A stretch of 64,000 nucleotides of DNA from Bradyrhizobium canariense (GCF_900105125.1 NZ_LT629750.1:7777001-7841000); one strand, 5' to 3'. Numbered from the stretch's first letter, positions 27,816-37,682 are shown. A program made the numbers and translations. The notes: a model not told the origin generated them from the sequence alone.

Positions 27816-29711
27816 TTGAGCGAAATTCAAACAACTGACATCGAAGGGCGGCCGCAGGTTTCGCAGGGCAGCCTGCCGCTTATGGGATTGAGCGCGCTCG
27901 GCATTGTGTTCGGCGATATCGGGACCAGCCCGCTTTACACGTTCAAGACCATTCTCGGCACGGCCGCAGCGCCGTCGAATCCGGCCACGGTCCTGGGCGC
28001 GCTTTCGCTGGTGCTGTGGACGCTGTTCATCATCACCACGATCAAATATGTCTCGTTCGCGATGCGCGTCGATAATGACGGCGAAGGCGGTATCCTCGCC
28101 TTGATGGCGTTGTTGGGCGTGAAGAAACAACAGCGCCCGACCATTGTCGCGGTCGGCCTGTTCGGAGCGGCCCTGATCTACGGCGACGGCGCGATCACGC
28201 CGGCGATCTCGGTGCTGTCGGCGCTGGAAGGCCTCAACATGGCGACACCGGCGCTGCAACCCTATGTCGTTCCCGCAGCAGTAGTGATCCTGCTCGCGCT
28301 GTTCGCGATCCAGTCACAGGGCACGGCCAGGATCGGGCACCTGTTCGGCCCGGTCATGCTGCTCTGGTTTCTCACCATGGCGGTGATGGGCATCGCGGGG
28401 ATCATGCGGCATCCCTCGGTGTTCGCAGCGCTCAATCCCTATTACGGCCTGTCCTATCTGTTTTCCAATGGCGCCACCGGCTTCCTGGTGCTGGGGGCGG
28501 TGTTTCTCTGCGTCACGGGCGCCGAGGCGCTCTATGCGGACATGGGTCATTTCGGCAGGGGGCCCATTAAACTCGCCTGGTTCGCGATCGTGTTTCCAAG
28601 CCTGATCCTGAACTATGCGGGGCAGGCGGCGCTGGTTCTCGAGGGTGCACCGACCGACGGCAATATCTTCTTCAGGCTGTGTCCCGAGATGCTGCTGATC
28701 CCGCTGATCGTGCTGGCGACGGTGGCGACGATCATCGCCAGCCAGTCGATCATCACCGGCGCCTTCTCGATGACGCGGCAGGCGATCCAGCTCGGCTGGC
28801 TGCCGCGGCTGCGGATCAAGCAGACCTCCTCGGAAGGCTACGGACAGATTTACGTCGGCCTCGTCAACTGGCTCCTGATGATCGTGACGGTCGCCCTGAC
28901 CATCGGCTTTGGCAAATCGGACAATCTGGCGGCGGCTTACGGCATCGCGGTCTCGCTGACCATGCTGATGACGTCGGCGCTGCTGTTCATTGCGATGCGG
29001 GAGATCTGGCACTGGAGCCTCTTGGCCGCGGGCGCGGTCGCGGCCTGTTTCCTGGTCGTCGACAGCGCGTTCTTCCTCGCCAACCTCACCAAAATCGCGG
29101 AAGGCGGATATGTGCCGCTGATCCTCGCCGTCTCCGTCTACAGCGTGATGTGGATCTGGCATCGCGGATGGGCGGCGGTGATGGCGCGGCTGCATGAAAC
29201 CCTGATCCCGGTCCAGCAATTCATGCAGATCATCAAGGCCAAGAACATTCCGCGCGTTCCCGGCACCGCTGTTTTCCTGACGCGTACCGAGCGCGATACG
29301 CCGCCCGTGATGCAATGGCATGTCAGGCATAACCGGGCGCTGCATGAGCATCTGTTCGTGCTGCGCGTGGAAATCCTCTCGGTGCCGTGGTTGCCGTCGG
29401 GAGACCGCATCAAGCTGGAAGAAATCGTGCCGAACTTCTGGCGTGCGGAAGCCCGTTTCGGTTTCATGGAGCGGCCGCATATTCCGGAGCTGCTCACGGC
29501 GAGCCGATCGCTGGGCTGCACGGTCGACCTCAACGATGTCACCTATTATGTCGGCCACGAAACAGTGATTCGCCGCGAAGACGGCATGGGTCTGCCTGCG
29601 TGGCAGGAGGAGTTCTTCGCCGTGATGGAGCGCAACGCGATCCATGTCAGCGATTTCTTCAGCCTCCCCACCGATCAGGTCGTCGAGATCGGGCGGCAGG
29701 TTTCGATCTAG
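27816..29711 (+). CDS. kup: Low-affinity potassium transporter Kup (631 aa)
   Basis: The family signature FGDIGTSPLYTFKTIL (residues about 31-46) is followed by twelve membrane segments and a C-terminal cytoplasmic domain of about 180 residues (GTAVFLTRTERDTPPVMQWHV). Kup imports K+ with protons in the inner membrane. The best start in frame is TTG at 27816, giving MSEIQTTDIEGRPQ. No in-frame ATG lies nearby upstream. Rhizobia often have several kup copies. Confidence 0.95.
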   Translation: MSEIQTTDIEGRPQVSQGSLPLMGLSALGIVFGDIGTSPLYTFKTILGTAAAPSNPATVLGALSLVLWTLFIITTIKYVSFAMRVDNDGEGGILALMALLGVKKQQRPTIVAVGLFGAALIYGDGAITPAISVLSALEGLNMATPALQPYVVPAAVVILLALFAIQSQGTARIGHLFGPVMLLWFLTMAVMGIAGIMRHPSVFAALNPYYGLSYLFSNGATGFLVLGAVFLCVTGAEALYADMGHFGRGPIKLAWFAIVFPSLILNYAGQAALVLEGAPTDGNIFFRLCPEMLLIPLIVLATVATIIASQSIITGAFSMTRQAIQLGWLPRLRIKQTSSEGYGQIYVGLVNWLLMIVTVALTIGFGKSDNLAAAYGIAVSLTMLMTSALLFIAMREIWHWSLLAAGAVAACFLVVDSAFFLANLTKIAEGGYVPLILAVSVYSVMWIWHRGWAAVMARLHETLIPVQQFMQIIKAKNIPRVPGTAVFLTRTERDTPPVMQWHVRHNRALHEHLFVLRVEILSVPWLPSGDRIKLEEIVPNFWRAEARFGFMERPHIPELLTASRSLGCTVDLNDVTYYVGHETVIRREDGMGLPAWQEEFFAVMERNAIHVSDFFSLPTDQVVEIGRQVSI

Positions 29712-29911
29712 GACGTGACGCCGACCCGCGAGTTTCCAGCGCACGCAGTCCTTAAACCAGAGCGCGACCGCTGACGCGCCTACCCGTCAATACGGCTGAC
29801 ATACACGCGGTGTAGAGGCGGCCCCTTATCGAACGGCAGTGACTATGAATCCCGCAGCGTGTATAATGAATTTTGCTCGCGCAATGGCTTCATTGATCGG
29901 GAGCACGTTCG

Positions 29912-30499
29912 ATGCGATCACTTTGGCGCCTCGCGCTGACGACTGCGGCGGCTATCGGTTTTGCGATCTTGCTCGCACTGCCTGCTGCGGTGGTAGGAGC
30001 GGTGGCCGATGAGGGCGATTGCTTCGCCGTGGCGAGGCAAGGCAACGGCGAGCTTCATACAGGCACCGGCAGATCACTGCAGCAAGCCAAGGCCGAAGCA
30101 ATGTCGATCTGTACTAAAGTTGCCCGTTATCCGGGTAAGTGCGCGATCGTCAGAGTTCACTGCGATATTGCGCCAGAATCCGCGGCAGCGAGCAATCATC
30201 CGTTCATTGATGGTCTGAGGCAGACAAAAGTTCCGGTCAATTGGACATCGGGATTGGTTGCCGCTGCCATTCACCTGATCTGGATTTGGCATATCGTCAG
30301 CCAGAAAACGCTGGGAGTGCCGGAAAAAGCGGGGCTTGGTCTCGGCGTGCCGGTCGTTCAAGCCATCCTCGCCTATGCGCTCGGCAGCGACGGTGAGGTT
30401 GGGTTGCTGGAACTTCCGATCTTCGCCCTGCCGCTCGGATTGGGAGAATTTGTGGCGAGCATCAGTCTTAAACGCCACTCCGATAAAGCGGCCACTTAG
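29912..30499 (+). CDS. Exported or membrane protein with DUF4189-like N-terminal part (195 aa)
   Basis: A hydrophobic leader (residues about 8-31) precedes a cysteine-bearing segment GDCFAVARQGNGELHTGTG with QAKAEAMSICTKV, resembling DUF4189 proteins in rhizobia, where short repeats with paired cysteines occur. The C-terminal half adds about three membrane segments (GLVAAAIHLIWIWHIV, LGVPVVQAILAYAL, LPIFALPLGLGEFV). The combination of an exported Cys domain with a membrane tail is unusual. Function unknown. Confidence 0.6.
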   Translation: MRSLWRLALTTAAAIGFAILLALPAAVVGAVADEGDCFAVARQGNGELHTGTGRSLQQAKAEAMSICTKVARYPGKCAIVRVHCDIAPESAAASNHPFIDGLRQTKVPVNWTSGLVAAAIHLIWIWHIVSQKTLGVPEKAGLGLGVPVVQAILAYALGSDGEVGLLELPIFALPLGLGEFVASISLKRHSDKAAT

Positions 30500-30586
30500 A
30501 AAAGTGTTCGTGTCAGAAAGACTGAGGTCAATGGATGATGGCAGGCGGTTGCGAACAGATCGCCGAGCGGGTTTTGATCCCGAGCC

Positions 30587-30629
30587 TTCTCTTTCTAAAG
30601 AGTCTTCTCTCTAAAAGCCTTCTCTCTAA
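30587..30629. repeat. Three short TTCTCT-TCTAA repeats
   Basis: TTCTCTTTCTAA (30587-30598) and two copies of TTCTCTCTAA (30605-30614, 30620-30629) are spaced 18 and 15 bp apart. They run into the stop of the minus-strand gene beginning at 30626. Purpose unknown; probably a slippage product. Confidence 0.45.
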
Positions 30630-31177
30630 TTACGCTGGCCGGTCATGATCTCGTCCATATAAGAGATGGCGGCATCCCATCCGACGCCCACCGTGCACGA
30701 CGTGCAATTCGCCGGCGGAATCCAGGGCCCCTTATGGACATCAAATACATAGCCGGTTTCCTTGCCGTTTACCCTTCGTGCAAAGGCGAGCAAGTCGTCG
30801 GTTTGAGCATCATAGACACTGTGAATTTCGGTCTCGAATTCTCCATTGCGCTTATGCTCGTATAATCGGATGTAGCAGCGATTGCTCGCGGCATCGTATC
30901 TCGATGAATGCGACGACCCCAGCATCTCCGACTTGCTCTGGTTCAATGCATCCACGGCGGCGGCCGACAGGCCGACCGAAGCGCCGTCAGCGATCGACAA
31001 TAGGTGCGATACGGTTGTTTCGGCTTTTTTGTCTCCCATGTCCTTGCACCTGATGCGAGCATCAGATGTTTCCGTTGCGGCTGGAGGCGCTTGAGCAAAA
31101 GCCACAGCGCCGTTGAGCGTCAATGCGGCAAAGACGACGATGCCGCGCAAGAGCCGGTTATGTCTGGATCGAACCAT
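30626..31177 (-). CDS. Secreted protein of unknown function (183 aa)
   Basis: A signal peptide (residues about 9-29, ending AFAQAPP) leads to a mature part with a cysteine at RIRCKDMG and paired cysteines in PANCTSCTVGVGWD. SSRYDAASNRCYIRLYEHKRN looks like a beta strand pair. No family recognised. It is alone between convergent and divergent neighbours. Confidence 0.65.
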   Translation of the reverse strand: MVRSRHNRLLRGIVVFAALTLNGAVAFAQAPPAATETSDARIRCKDMGDKKAETTVSHLLSIADGASVGLSAAAVDALNQSKSEMLGSSHSSRYDAASNRCYIRLYEHKRNGEFETEIHSVYDAQTDDLLAFARRVNGKETGYVFDVHKGPWIPPANCTSCTVGVGWDAAISYMDEIMTGQRN

Positions 31178-31366
31178 GATCGATGCCCCTGGGACCCACT
31201 CCGATTGCGCTCAATGCCGCAAATGTCGACGCCGCGAATATCGGCGACGTCTTCCACATCCATCGGGACCGTCGGATGCGGCAGCCGCCGCACCATCGTC
31301 AGCCCGAAGGAGACTGTTATTGCGAACCGTCCAGTTGGGCGGTTAGCCGTTATCTCGTGATTTAGA

Positions 31367-31897
31367 TCAGTGCCACTCGATTGTCGGCGGGGACGGCCTG
31401 ACCCTCAGCACTTCAATAGGCGAGCCGTCAGACACGAATTCCAATTCATACTTCTGGCCATTGTTATCCATCGCGGTACAGGAGATGGAAGAAACCTGGG
31501 CCGCGGCGAAATTTCCAAGCTGCTTGCACAGTCCGGTCGATGTCTCGACGAACGGCACTGGCAGGCCGTCGACTCTCGGCCTGTCCTTGGAGTTCAGCAG
31601 CATCCGGTCAATCTGGAGCTGATACAGATTATCCGGTGTTCTCCGGCTGTTTTCACCCGAGAACGTGATGATGTGACTGTCGTCGGCGGGGTCGTCGAGA
31701 GCGATCGTAAAATTCCCGCGGCCTTGTTCGTTGTGGAAGAATGCAACGGCTCTGCACGCATAATCGCGTCCCGCGATTTTAAGCGTGCTGCACCTCCCTG
31801 ACATTTTCGCGAAAATATCAGTGTCCGGATCCGCAACGGCCGAAGTCGCAAATAAGATGGCAACGACAAAGGCTTGCCAGCAACGTCGCATCGTCAT
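31367..31897 (-). CDS. Secreted protein of unknown function (176 aa)
   Basis: A signal peptide is clear when translation starts at the ATG at 31897 (TMRRCWQAFVVAILFATSAVA). The frame extends upstream to 32035, but that region would hide the signal. Mature cysteines occur in MSGRCSTLKI, RDYACRAVAF, GLCKQLGN and SISCTAMDN, enough for two disulfides. No recognised family. Confidence 0.65.
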   Translation of the reverse strand: MTMRRCWQAFVVAILFATSAVADPDTDIFAKMSGRCSTLKIAGRDYACRAVAFFHNEQGRGNFTIALDDPADDSHIITFSGENSRRTPDNLYQLQIDRMLLNSKDRPRVDGLPVPFVETSTGLCKQLGNFAAAQVSSISCTAMDNNGQKYELEFVSDGSPIEVLRVRPSPPTIEWH

Positions 31898-32129
31898 GCT
31901 CGGTTGATAAAACATAAGATCGAACAAGCGCCCTATAACACCAATCGGATCACAAGATATCCAAAATTTCCGGCTTTGTCCCAGGCTCAGAATCGCCTCT
32001 TTTTGAACGCAATCTGGCTTGGGCAAAGAGGTCAAACAGGCCGATTTCCCGGCTGGGATGGCGTGATCGCCCTGTGGGTAGTCAGTGGCCTGTGGGCGGT
32101 CGTCGGATAGCCAAGACTAACCTCTCTTG

Positions 32130-32801
32130 TCACCAATTCATTGTCGTCCCGACGAATCGAATTAACTCCGGATCGTCAAAGGTCTTGGCCGTCATGACGG
32201 CGCCCGCTGCCATCATGTCGGCATGACCAAGACTTGTTCGTATTCCGATCGTGGCAATGCCTGCGGCGGACGCGGACCGAACGCCGGAGCGAGAATCCTC
32301 GAATGCAACGGACAGGTCGGAAGCGGCGTTCACCGCGCGCAAGCCTTCGAGATAAGGCAGTGGATGCGGCTTTCCATGCGCAAGCTCATCTCCGATGACG
32401 AGGACCTTGAACCGATGCACGATCCCGAGCCCGGAAAGAAGCATTTCCGCGTTGAGGCGAGGGGCGTTCGTCACCGCAACCATTGGAATATCGGCTCGGT
32501 CAGCGGCGGCAAGCAGCGTCATCGATCCTGCAACAGGCTGAATTCGTCCAGCGACCAGCTTGCGGAAGGCTTCCTCCTTTTCCTCCATGATGACAGCCTG
32601 ATGCTTTGGCGATTCATCGGGCAGAAAGCGCTCACTGATCGACGCGGTGGAAAAACCCTGAAGCTCTCTTGTAAAGCGTGCGTGATCGAAGACATGGCCA
32701 CGCGGGCCGAGGACCTGATTGAACGCTTCCAAATGCAACGCGTCGGTATCGGCCAGCGTGCCATCGATGTCGAACAGCAGCGCTTTCCCTGAGCCTGGCA
32801 T
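32130..32801 (-). CDS. HAD-superfamily hydrolase, beta-phosphoglucomutase-like (223 aa)
   Basis: All HAD motifs are seen: LLFDIDGTLADTD (nucleophile and acid Asp near residues 11-13), MVAVTNAPR (motif II Thr), HGKPHPLPYL (motif III Lys) and VAFEDSRSG (motif IV). The helical cap between motifs I and II is type C1, as in phosphoglycolate phosphatase and beta-phosphoglucomutase. GGAGGAGACC lies before the ATG. The substrate is a small phosphorylated metabolite; which one cannot be told. Confidence 0.9.
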   Translation of the reverse strand: MPGSGKALLFDIDGTLADTDALHLEAFNQVLGPRGHVFDHARFTRELQGFSTASISERFLPDESPKHQAVIMEEKEEAFRKLVAGRIQPVAGSMTLLAAADRADIPMVAVTNAPRLNAEMLLSGLGIVHRFKVLVIGDELAHGKPHPLPYLEGLRAVNAASDLSVAFEDSRSGVRSASAAGIATIGIRTSLGHADMMAAGAVMTAKTFDDPELIRFVGTTMNW

Positions 32802-32909
32802 CCAACGGTCTCCTCCAATGTGAGCCTATTGATGGCGTCTAATAAAAACTCCGCACGTTTCATTTCGCGATAACGGCCGAGAGTCGCGCGGTCTTATAGT
32901 GATGTTCAT

Positions 32910-32925
32910 GTCGTAAGTTTACGAC
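32910..32925. repeat. 16-bp palindrome GTCGTAA-GT-TTACGAC
   Basis: A perfect 7-bp dyad with a 2-bp centre lies in the gap between the HAD gene (divergent, start 32801) and the cytochrome gene (start 33120). A position about 195 bp upstream of the cytochrome start and 110 bp upstream of the HAD start suits an operator. Confidence 0.45.
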
Positions 32926-33119
32926 GTCGGGCTATCCGTCGTTCCTGGTCAAGTTGAGGGACGCACAAGCCCGACTCTTATAGCCCTTGGCAGCCAACCC
33001 TGCAAAACCAGCGTGACAACTATCTCTCACGCTGGGTAAGATTGAAGTTATTGTTGCAAATGAAATTGCCCGGCGAAGCGCGCAACTTACGCGCCGCATT
33101 TTTTTTAAAAGGACCCGCC

Positions 33120-34124
33120 ATGAAAAAGCCGATGGGCTTCGCGTTTGGCGCGCTCGCGGTTTTTGCAATTGTCTTTTGCGGCGCGGCGATGGCGCAGAAT
33201 TCCGGTTCGGCCTCGCAGCCGACTGCGGCTTCAGATTCATTTCCGGCATGGGCCTATCCGTGGGCTCCGGATTTTAAAGCCCCACTGGACGATGGCATTC
33301 CCCGGCACGTGCCCGATAGCGCCGCCAGCTTTACGGTCACGCAGGAGCGCGATCTCTTCTTTGCGCCGGATTGGCATCCCGATGATCATCCTCCGATGCC
33401 TGCCGTCGTGGCGAGCGGCCGAAAGCCCGAGGTGCGGGCCTGCGGCTCATGCCATCGTGTCGAGGGAACCGGCGGCCCGGAAAATGTGGCTCTCGCCGGT
33501 CTTCCGGAATCCTACATCATCCAGCAGATGGCCGATTACAAAAGCGGTGCGCGGAAATTCGCAGGCCCGCAGCGGAGTCCGGTCGTGCTGATGACGGCGA
33601 TCGCCAAGGCCGCAACCGATGCGGAAGTGAAGGCCGCGGCAGCTTATTTTGCCTCGCTCAAGCCGAAGCAAACGATCAGGGTGGTCGAAGCCGATACGGT
33701 GCCGGTGACGCAGATCGCACGGGTGTTCTACATGACCGTGAAAGACGGCGGCACCGAGCCAATCGGCCGGCGCATCGTCGAGGTTCCGGTTGATGTGGCG
33801 CAGTTCGAGCATCGCGATCCGCGCGCGCAGTTCACCGCCTATGTGCCGACGGGAAGTATCGCAAAAGGCGAAACCCTGGCCAAGACCGGCGGCTCGGGCA
33901 GGACGATCGCTTGCGCGGGATGCCACGGCCCGACCTTGCGAGGCATCGGTGCAATTCCCGCAATCGCCGGACGTTCGCTGAGCTATCTGGTGCGCCAGAT
34001 GTATGACTTCCAGCAGCACGCGCGGCAGGGAAGCGCTGGTGAGATGATGATGCCGGTCGTCGAGAAACTCTCGCAGGACGACATGATCGCGCTCGCGGCT
34101 TACGTTTCGTCGTTACAACCGTGA
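33120..34124 (+). CDS. Exported di-haem cytochrome c (334 aa)
   Basis: A signal peptide (ending AAMAQN) is followed by two haem sites: CGSCH (108-112) and CAGCH (265-269). Each lies in a class I cytochrome domain, with ESYIIQQMADYKSGAR and LSYLVRQMYDFQQHAR as the typical helix after the haem, as in cytochrome c4-like and alcohol-dehydrogenase cytochromes. AAAGGA lies before the ATG; a longer frame from 33042 lacks a signal at its start. It is a periplasmic electron carrier, partner not encoded beside it. Confidence 0.88.
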   Translation: MKKPMGFAFGALAVFAIVFCGAAMAQNSGSASQPTAASDSFPAWAYPWAPDFKAPLDDGIPRHVPDSAASFTVTQERDLFFAPDWHPDDHPPMPAVVASGRKPEVRACGSCHRVEGTGGPENVALAGLPESYIIQQMADYKSGARKFAGPQRSPVVLMTAIAKAATDAEVKAAAAYFASLKPKQTIRVVEADTVPVTQIARVFYMTVKDGGTEPIGRRIVEVPVDVAQFEHRDPRAQFTAYVPTGSIAKGETLAKTGGSGRTIACAGCHGPTLRGIGAIPAIAGRSLSYLVRQMYDFQQHARQGSAGEMMMPVVEKLSQDDMIALAAYVSSLQP

Positions 34125-34327
34125 ACGTCGATGCGGCGACTGGCGCAACAAGGTCCGAATTGTGGTCCATCGCGCGCTGGAAAAGAATTAGCGGATGAGC
34201 AGACTCGGTTGCCGCCACAATACCTCAAATTGACCACGCATCCGCCGCGGCTTGATAACTGAAGTGCGGGCCAGATGGGGTCACGATCTCCGGCGATGGA
34301 AATATCTAGAAATCTTCAAATGTCTTC

Positions 34328-35647
34328 ATGGTCGCGGTCTTGATCGTGCGCTCGAGGTACCGGCTGATAATGAGGAGGGCCGTGCGGCGGACGCTCGATG
34401 CGTTCGACTGTAAGAGGCGCGCTGCCCGCTTCGACGCGTTGCTGCGGATGTTTCTGTTCGGCTTGATCGGTGCGTCGGCCATCCTGACTGCCGGATGTGC
34501 CACGATCGCTCCGCGCAACGTCTTGCCGGAAGCGAGCGCCAGCCAGATCGAGCTTGATGGATTTCACGATATCCGCTTTTGGGGTGATGCACCGGACCGC
34601 GATATCCAGGCCATCATGATGGCAGATGAGTCCAGAGCCGAAGCACGTTTGTCGCTCCCAGTTGAAAGGCGGCAACAAGCCGCAAGTTTTCTCGCCATAT
34701 CCGGCGGTGCAGATGACGGCGCTTTCGGCGCCGGCCTGCTGGTCGGCTGGAGCGACGCGGGGACGCGGCCAGCGTTTGATCTGGTCACCGGCGTCAGTTC
34801 CGGCGCGCTTATTGCTCCGTTCGCATTCCTCGGGCGTGAACACGATAATCAGCTGCGTGAGATTTTCACGAAATATGGAAGGAAGGACATTTTCACCTAC
34901 AACGTATCCGGTTTGCTCGAAGGAGCGGCTCTGGCGGATGACGCACCGCTGGCGAAACTAATCGAGAAATATGTCGACGCAGCTTTTCTGCAGGAAATCG
35001 CCAGGGAGCGAATGAAGGGCCGGATTCTGCTGATTGGCACCACCAATCTCGATACGCAAAGGCCTGTCTTGTGGGACATGGGCCGGATCGCGATGAGCAG
35101 TAACCGCGATGCGTTGGCTCTCTTCCGCAAGATACTGCTGGCATCGGCGACGCTGCCCGGCATTTTCCCGCCGGTCCGGATTCATGTACGGGTCGGGCAA
35201 CAGGACTATGACGAGCTGCATGTCGATGGCGGCGTCACCAGACAGGTCTTTATAGCGCCGTCGATATCCTCATATGTCGCCCACAACCGAAAAACGGGAC
35301 GATTGGCGGCAAGGCCACGACTGTATGTTATCCGAAACGGAAAAATCGATCCCGAATGGCAGCCCGTCAGAGAAAACATGCTGTCGATTACACAGCGTTC
35401 AATCGCCACGCTGATCAAGAATCAGGGGATCGGCGATCTCTATCGTATCTATTCCATCACCAAGCAAGACGGGATTGACTTCAACCTTGCGAGCATTCCG
35501 TCCGACTTTACCGAAACCAGCGATGAGCCGTTCGACCAACGATACATGATTGCGCTTTTCAATCGCGGCTACGATCTTGGAAGCCACAATTATCCTTGGG
35601 CAAAGGCGCCTCCAGGATTGGAGTTGACAACGCAGGCGCACAACTAG
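34328..35647 (+). CDS. Patatin-like phospholipase lipoprotein (439 aa from 34328; 425 aa from 34370)
   Basis: The hydrophobic leader MFLFGLIGASAILTAGC ends with a lipobox cysteine, so the mature protein should be a lipoprotein. The patatin catalytic set is complete: oxyanion loop ISGGADDGAFGAGLL, nucleophile GVSSGAL and the Asp of VDGGVT. The start is unclear: ATGs at 34328, 34370 and 34448 share the frame, and the last is closest to a normal lipoprotein leader. Such proteins hydrolyse phospholipid acyl chains at the envelope. No neighbour gives a hint of purpose. Confidence 0.85.
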   Translation: MVAVLIVRSRYRLIMRRAVRRTLDAFDCKRRAARFDALLRMFLFGLIGASAILTAGCATIAPRNVLPEASASQIELDGFHDIRFWGDAPDRDIQAIMMADESRAEARLSLPVERRQQAASFLAISGGADDGAFGAGLLVGWSDAGTRPAFDLVTGVSSGALIAPFAFLGREHDNQLREIFTKYGRKDIFTYNVSGLLEGAALADDAPLAKLIEKYVDAAFLQEIARERMKGRILLIGTTNLDTQRPVLWDMGRIAMSSNRDALALFRKILLASATLPGIFPPVRIHVRVGQQDYDELHVDGGVTRQVFIAPSISSYVAHNRKTGRLAARPRLYVIRNGKIDPEWQPVRENMLSITQRSIATLIKNQGIGDLYRIYSITKQDGIDFNLASIPSDFTETSDEPFDQRYMIALFNRGYDLGSHNYPWAKAPPGLELTTQAHN

Positions 35648-35887
35648 GCGCCTCCCTGTACTGGCGAGCTGATGATGCCGTTCGTCTGCAGGACGATAGG
35701 ATCGCGCTGGGGCCTACGTGTCGTCCTTGCGGCCGTGAACGGCCATCCCGGAGATAGTTCCGCGCTTCAATCGAGGAAGGATGAATTAATCCAGGTGACG
35801 CAGGCGTGAAACAGGCCTATTGAAAATGAACGATTGTCCGAGCCGGAGCTTGAATCGGCACGGTACGACGTTGAACAGGAGGCCGCG

Positions 35888-36082
35888 ATGACTGGTCACA
35901 TGCCGCCAATTCCTCCAGCGAATCGAAGCAATAAAGGACCCAAATCCGCCGATGCGGATGCCGCCCGCGATACGTCGACGAAGGAAGGCCACACGCAAAA
36001 TGCTGCCGAGCAGGGTGACACGGCCAACATCAAGCAGAACACGACGAACAAGGGATTCTTTCAGGGCCGGCGCGTGAAGTAG
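35888..36082 (+). CDS. Conserved small hydrophilic protein (64 aa)
   Basis: AGGAGGCCGCG directly precedes the ATG at 35888, which is preferred over 35834. The product, starting MTGHMPPIPPANRSNKG and ending near NIKQNTTNKGFFQGRR, is hydrophilic and probably disordered. I recall very similar short proteins in many rhizobia, with the PPIPPANRS and NIKQNTTN phrases conserved. No function is known to me. Confidence 0.75.
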   Translation: MTGHMPPIPPANRSNKGPKSADADAARDTSTKEGHTQNAAEQGDTANIKQNTTNKGFFQGRRVK

Positions 36083-36110
36083 CCGCACCTGTTTTACGCA
36101 GGCCGGCCGC

Positions 36111-37400
36111 CTATCCCGCGATAAACGACCACATCAACGCGATCACGGCCAACGCCATCAGGGCGGTGCCGAGCCAGCCGAGCGCAATCAGCCAGGACTT
36201 GGCCCTGAACCGTCCCATCAATTTTTGATGCGTGACGATGACCATCATCATCGCCATGATCGGGACCGCGACGATGCCGTTGAGCACGGCGCTCCATACC
36301 AGCATGTGAATGGCGTCGATGCCGGTGAAGCCGAGACCGAACCCGATCACGGTCGCTGCGGCGATGATGGTGTAGAACCCCACAGCGTCGGGCGCCTTGG
36401 CTTCCAATGTCGCGGGCCATCCGAATGTCTCGGAGACACCGTATGCGGCCGAGCCGGCGAGTACGGGGATCGCCAGCATGCCGGTGCCGATGATGCCGAG
36501 CGCGAACAGCAAGAAGGTAAAGTTACCGGCCAGCGGCCTCAACGCTTCGGCCGCTTGCGTCGCCGAATTGATGTTGGTGACGCCATTCGCATTCAACACG
36601 GCGGCGGTGGTCAGAATGATGGAAAAGGCAATCACGTTTGACAAGATCATTCCGACTGTCGTGTCGATGCGGATCCGGTCGAGCTCGGTCGAGCCACCCC
36701 GGTTCAGCTCGCGCAGCGGCCGGCGCTTCTTGCCCTGATTCATTTCCTCGACTTCCTGCGAAGCCTGCCAGAAAAACAGATAGGGGCTGATCGTGGTGCC
36801 GAGGACGGCCACGACCATCAGGAAGTAATCGGTGTTGATGGTGGGATTGGGCCAGATTGCCGCCAGCAGGGCGGTGCTCCAGGGAATGCTCACGGTAAAC
36901 GCCGTCGCCACATAAGCGAACAGCGTCAGTGTCATGAATTTGAGCACCGGCGCATAACGGCGATAGGGCACGAAGACCTGCAGCAGGGTCGAGGCGGAAG
37001 CAAAGATCAGCGCGTGCTCGTGGTTGAGTCCACCGATGACAAGCGAGAGCGCTTCTGCCATCGCCGCGATGTCGGCGGCGATGTTGAACGTATTGGCGGC
37101 CACCAGGAGAAAAATCAGCGCCAGCACCAGCCAGCGTGGCGCGAGCTCCATCACATTGGCGGCGAGTCCCTTGCCGGTGACGCGGCCGATTCGCGCGCTC
37201 ACGAGCTGGATCGCGATCATGAACGGCGTCGTGAGAAACACGGTCCACAGCAGGCCGTAGCCGAACTGCGCGCCCGCCTGCGAATAGGTCGCAATGCCCG
37301 ATGGATCGTCGTCAGCCGCGCCGGTCACCAGTCCCGGCCCCAACAACCGAAGCACCATGTTGCGGGGCTTTTTAGCTTCCGGGCGAATGGTCTCGTTCAT
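36111..37400 (-). CDS. NRAMP-family divalent cation transporter with non-canonical site motifs (429 aa)
   Basis: Eleven or so membrane helices and the LLGPGLVTGAADDDPSGIATYSQ opening place it in the NRAMP family. In metal-transporting NRAMPs helix 1 carries DPGN and helix 6 carries MPH. Here helix 1 reads DDDPSG (residues 30-35) and helix 6 reads TTISPYLFFWQASQ, so the methionine and histidine are missing. This subgroup probably carries a different ion from manganese or iron, for example magnesium or protons. The start MNETIRPEAKK is the only good ATG. It stands alone. Confidence 0.85.
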   Translation of the reverse strand: MNETIRPEAKKPRNMVLRLLGPGLVTGAADDDPSGIATYSQAGAQFGYGLLWTVFLTTPFMIAIQLVSARIGRVTGKGLAANVMELAPRWLVLALIFLLVAANTFNIAADIAAMAEALSLVIGGLNHEHALIFASASTLLQVFVPYRRYAPVLKFMTLTLFAYVATAFTVSIPWSTALLAAIWPNPTINTDYFLMVVAVLGTTISPYLFFWQASQEVEEMNQGKKRRPLRELNRGGSTELDRIRIDTTVGMILSNVIAFSIILTTAAVLNANGVTNINSATQAAEALRPLAGNFTFLLFALGIIGTGMLAIPVLAGSAAYGVSETFGWPATLEAKAPDAVGFYTIIAAATVIGFGLGFTGIDAIHMLVWSAVLNGIVAVPIMAMMMVIVTHQKLMGRFRAKSWLIALGWLGTALMALAVIALMWSFIAG

Positions 37401-37640
37401 GAAATGCTGTGGTGTCCAGGATAAATTGAGATCAGTAAACGACGATCTTTAAAGACATTCGCTATTTTGCGCCGGCAATCAAGACAATTAGCTCAGGACA
37501 AACTCGTTCCCTGGCATTCTCCAAAGAGTGGAATCGCATTCGCCGATCTGTCGCAAGATGCTGGACTCCGGATATTGCACAGGGTTGGGGAGGAGGCATG
37601 CAACGGTGTTGTCTGGTTTGCGCGCGGCCGGCCACTCAAC

Positions 37641-37669
37641 GAAAAGAGGCCGCCAGGCAGGGCGGCCTC
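37641..37669 (-). terminator. Rho-independent terminator (minus strand)
   Basis: On the minus strand GAGGCCGCC, a 6-nt loop, GGCGGCCTC and TTTT follow the stop of the gene at 37683-37928 by about 14 bp. Confidence 0.85.
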
Positions 37670-37682
37670 CAAAACTCCGGTA

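Noticed and set aside
28314..29744. 476-codon frame antisense to kup
   Set aside because: Rich in Arg, His, Asp and Gln with no fold, typical of antisense to membrane-protein genes.
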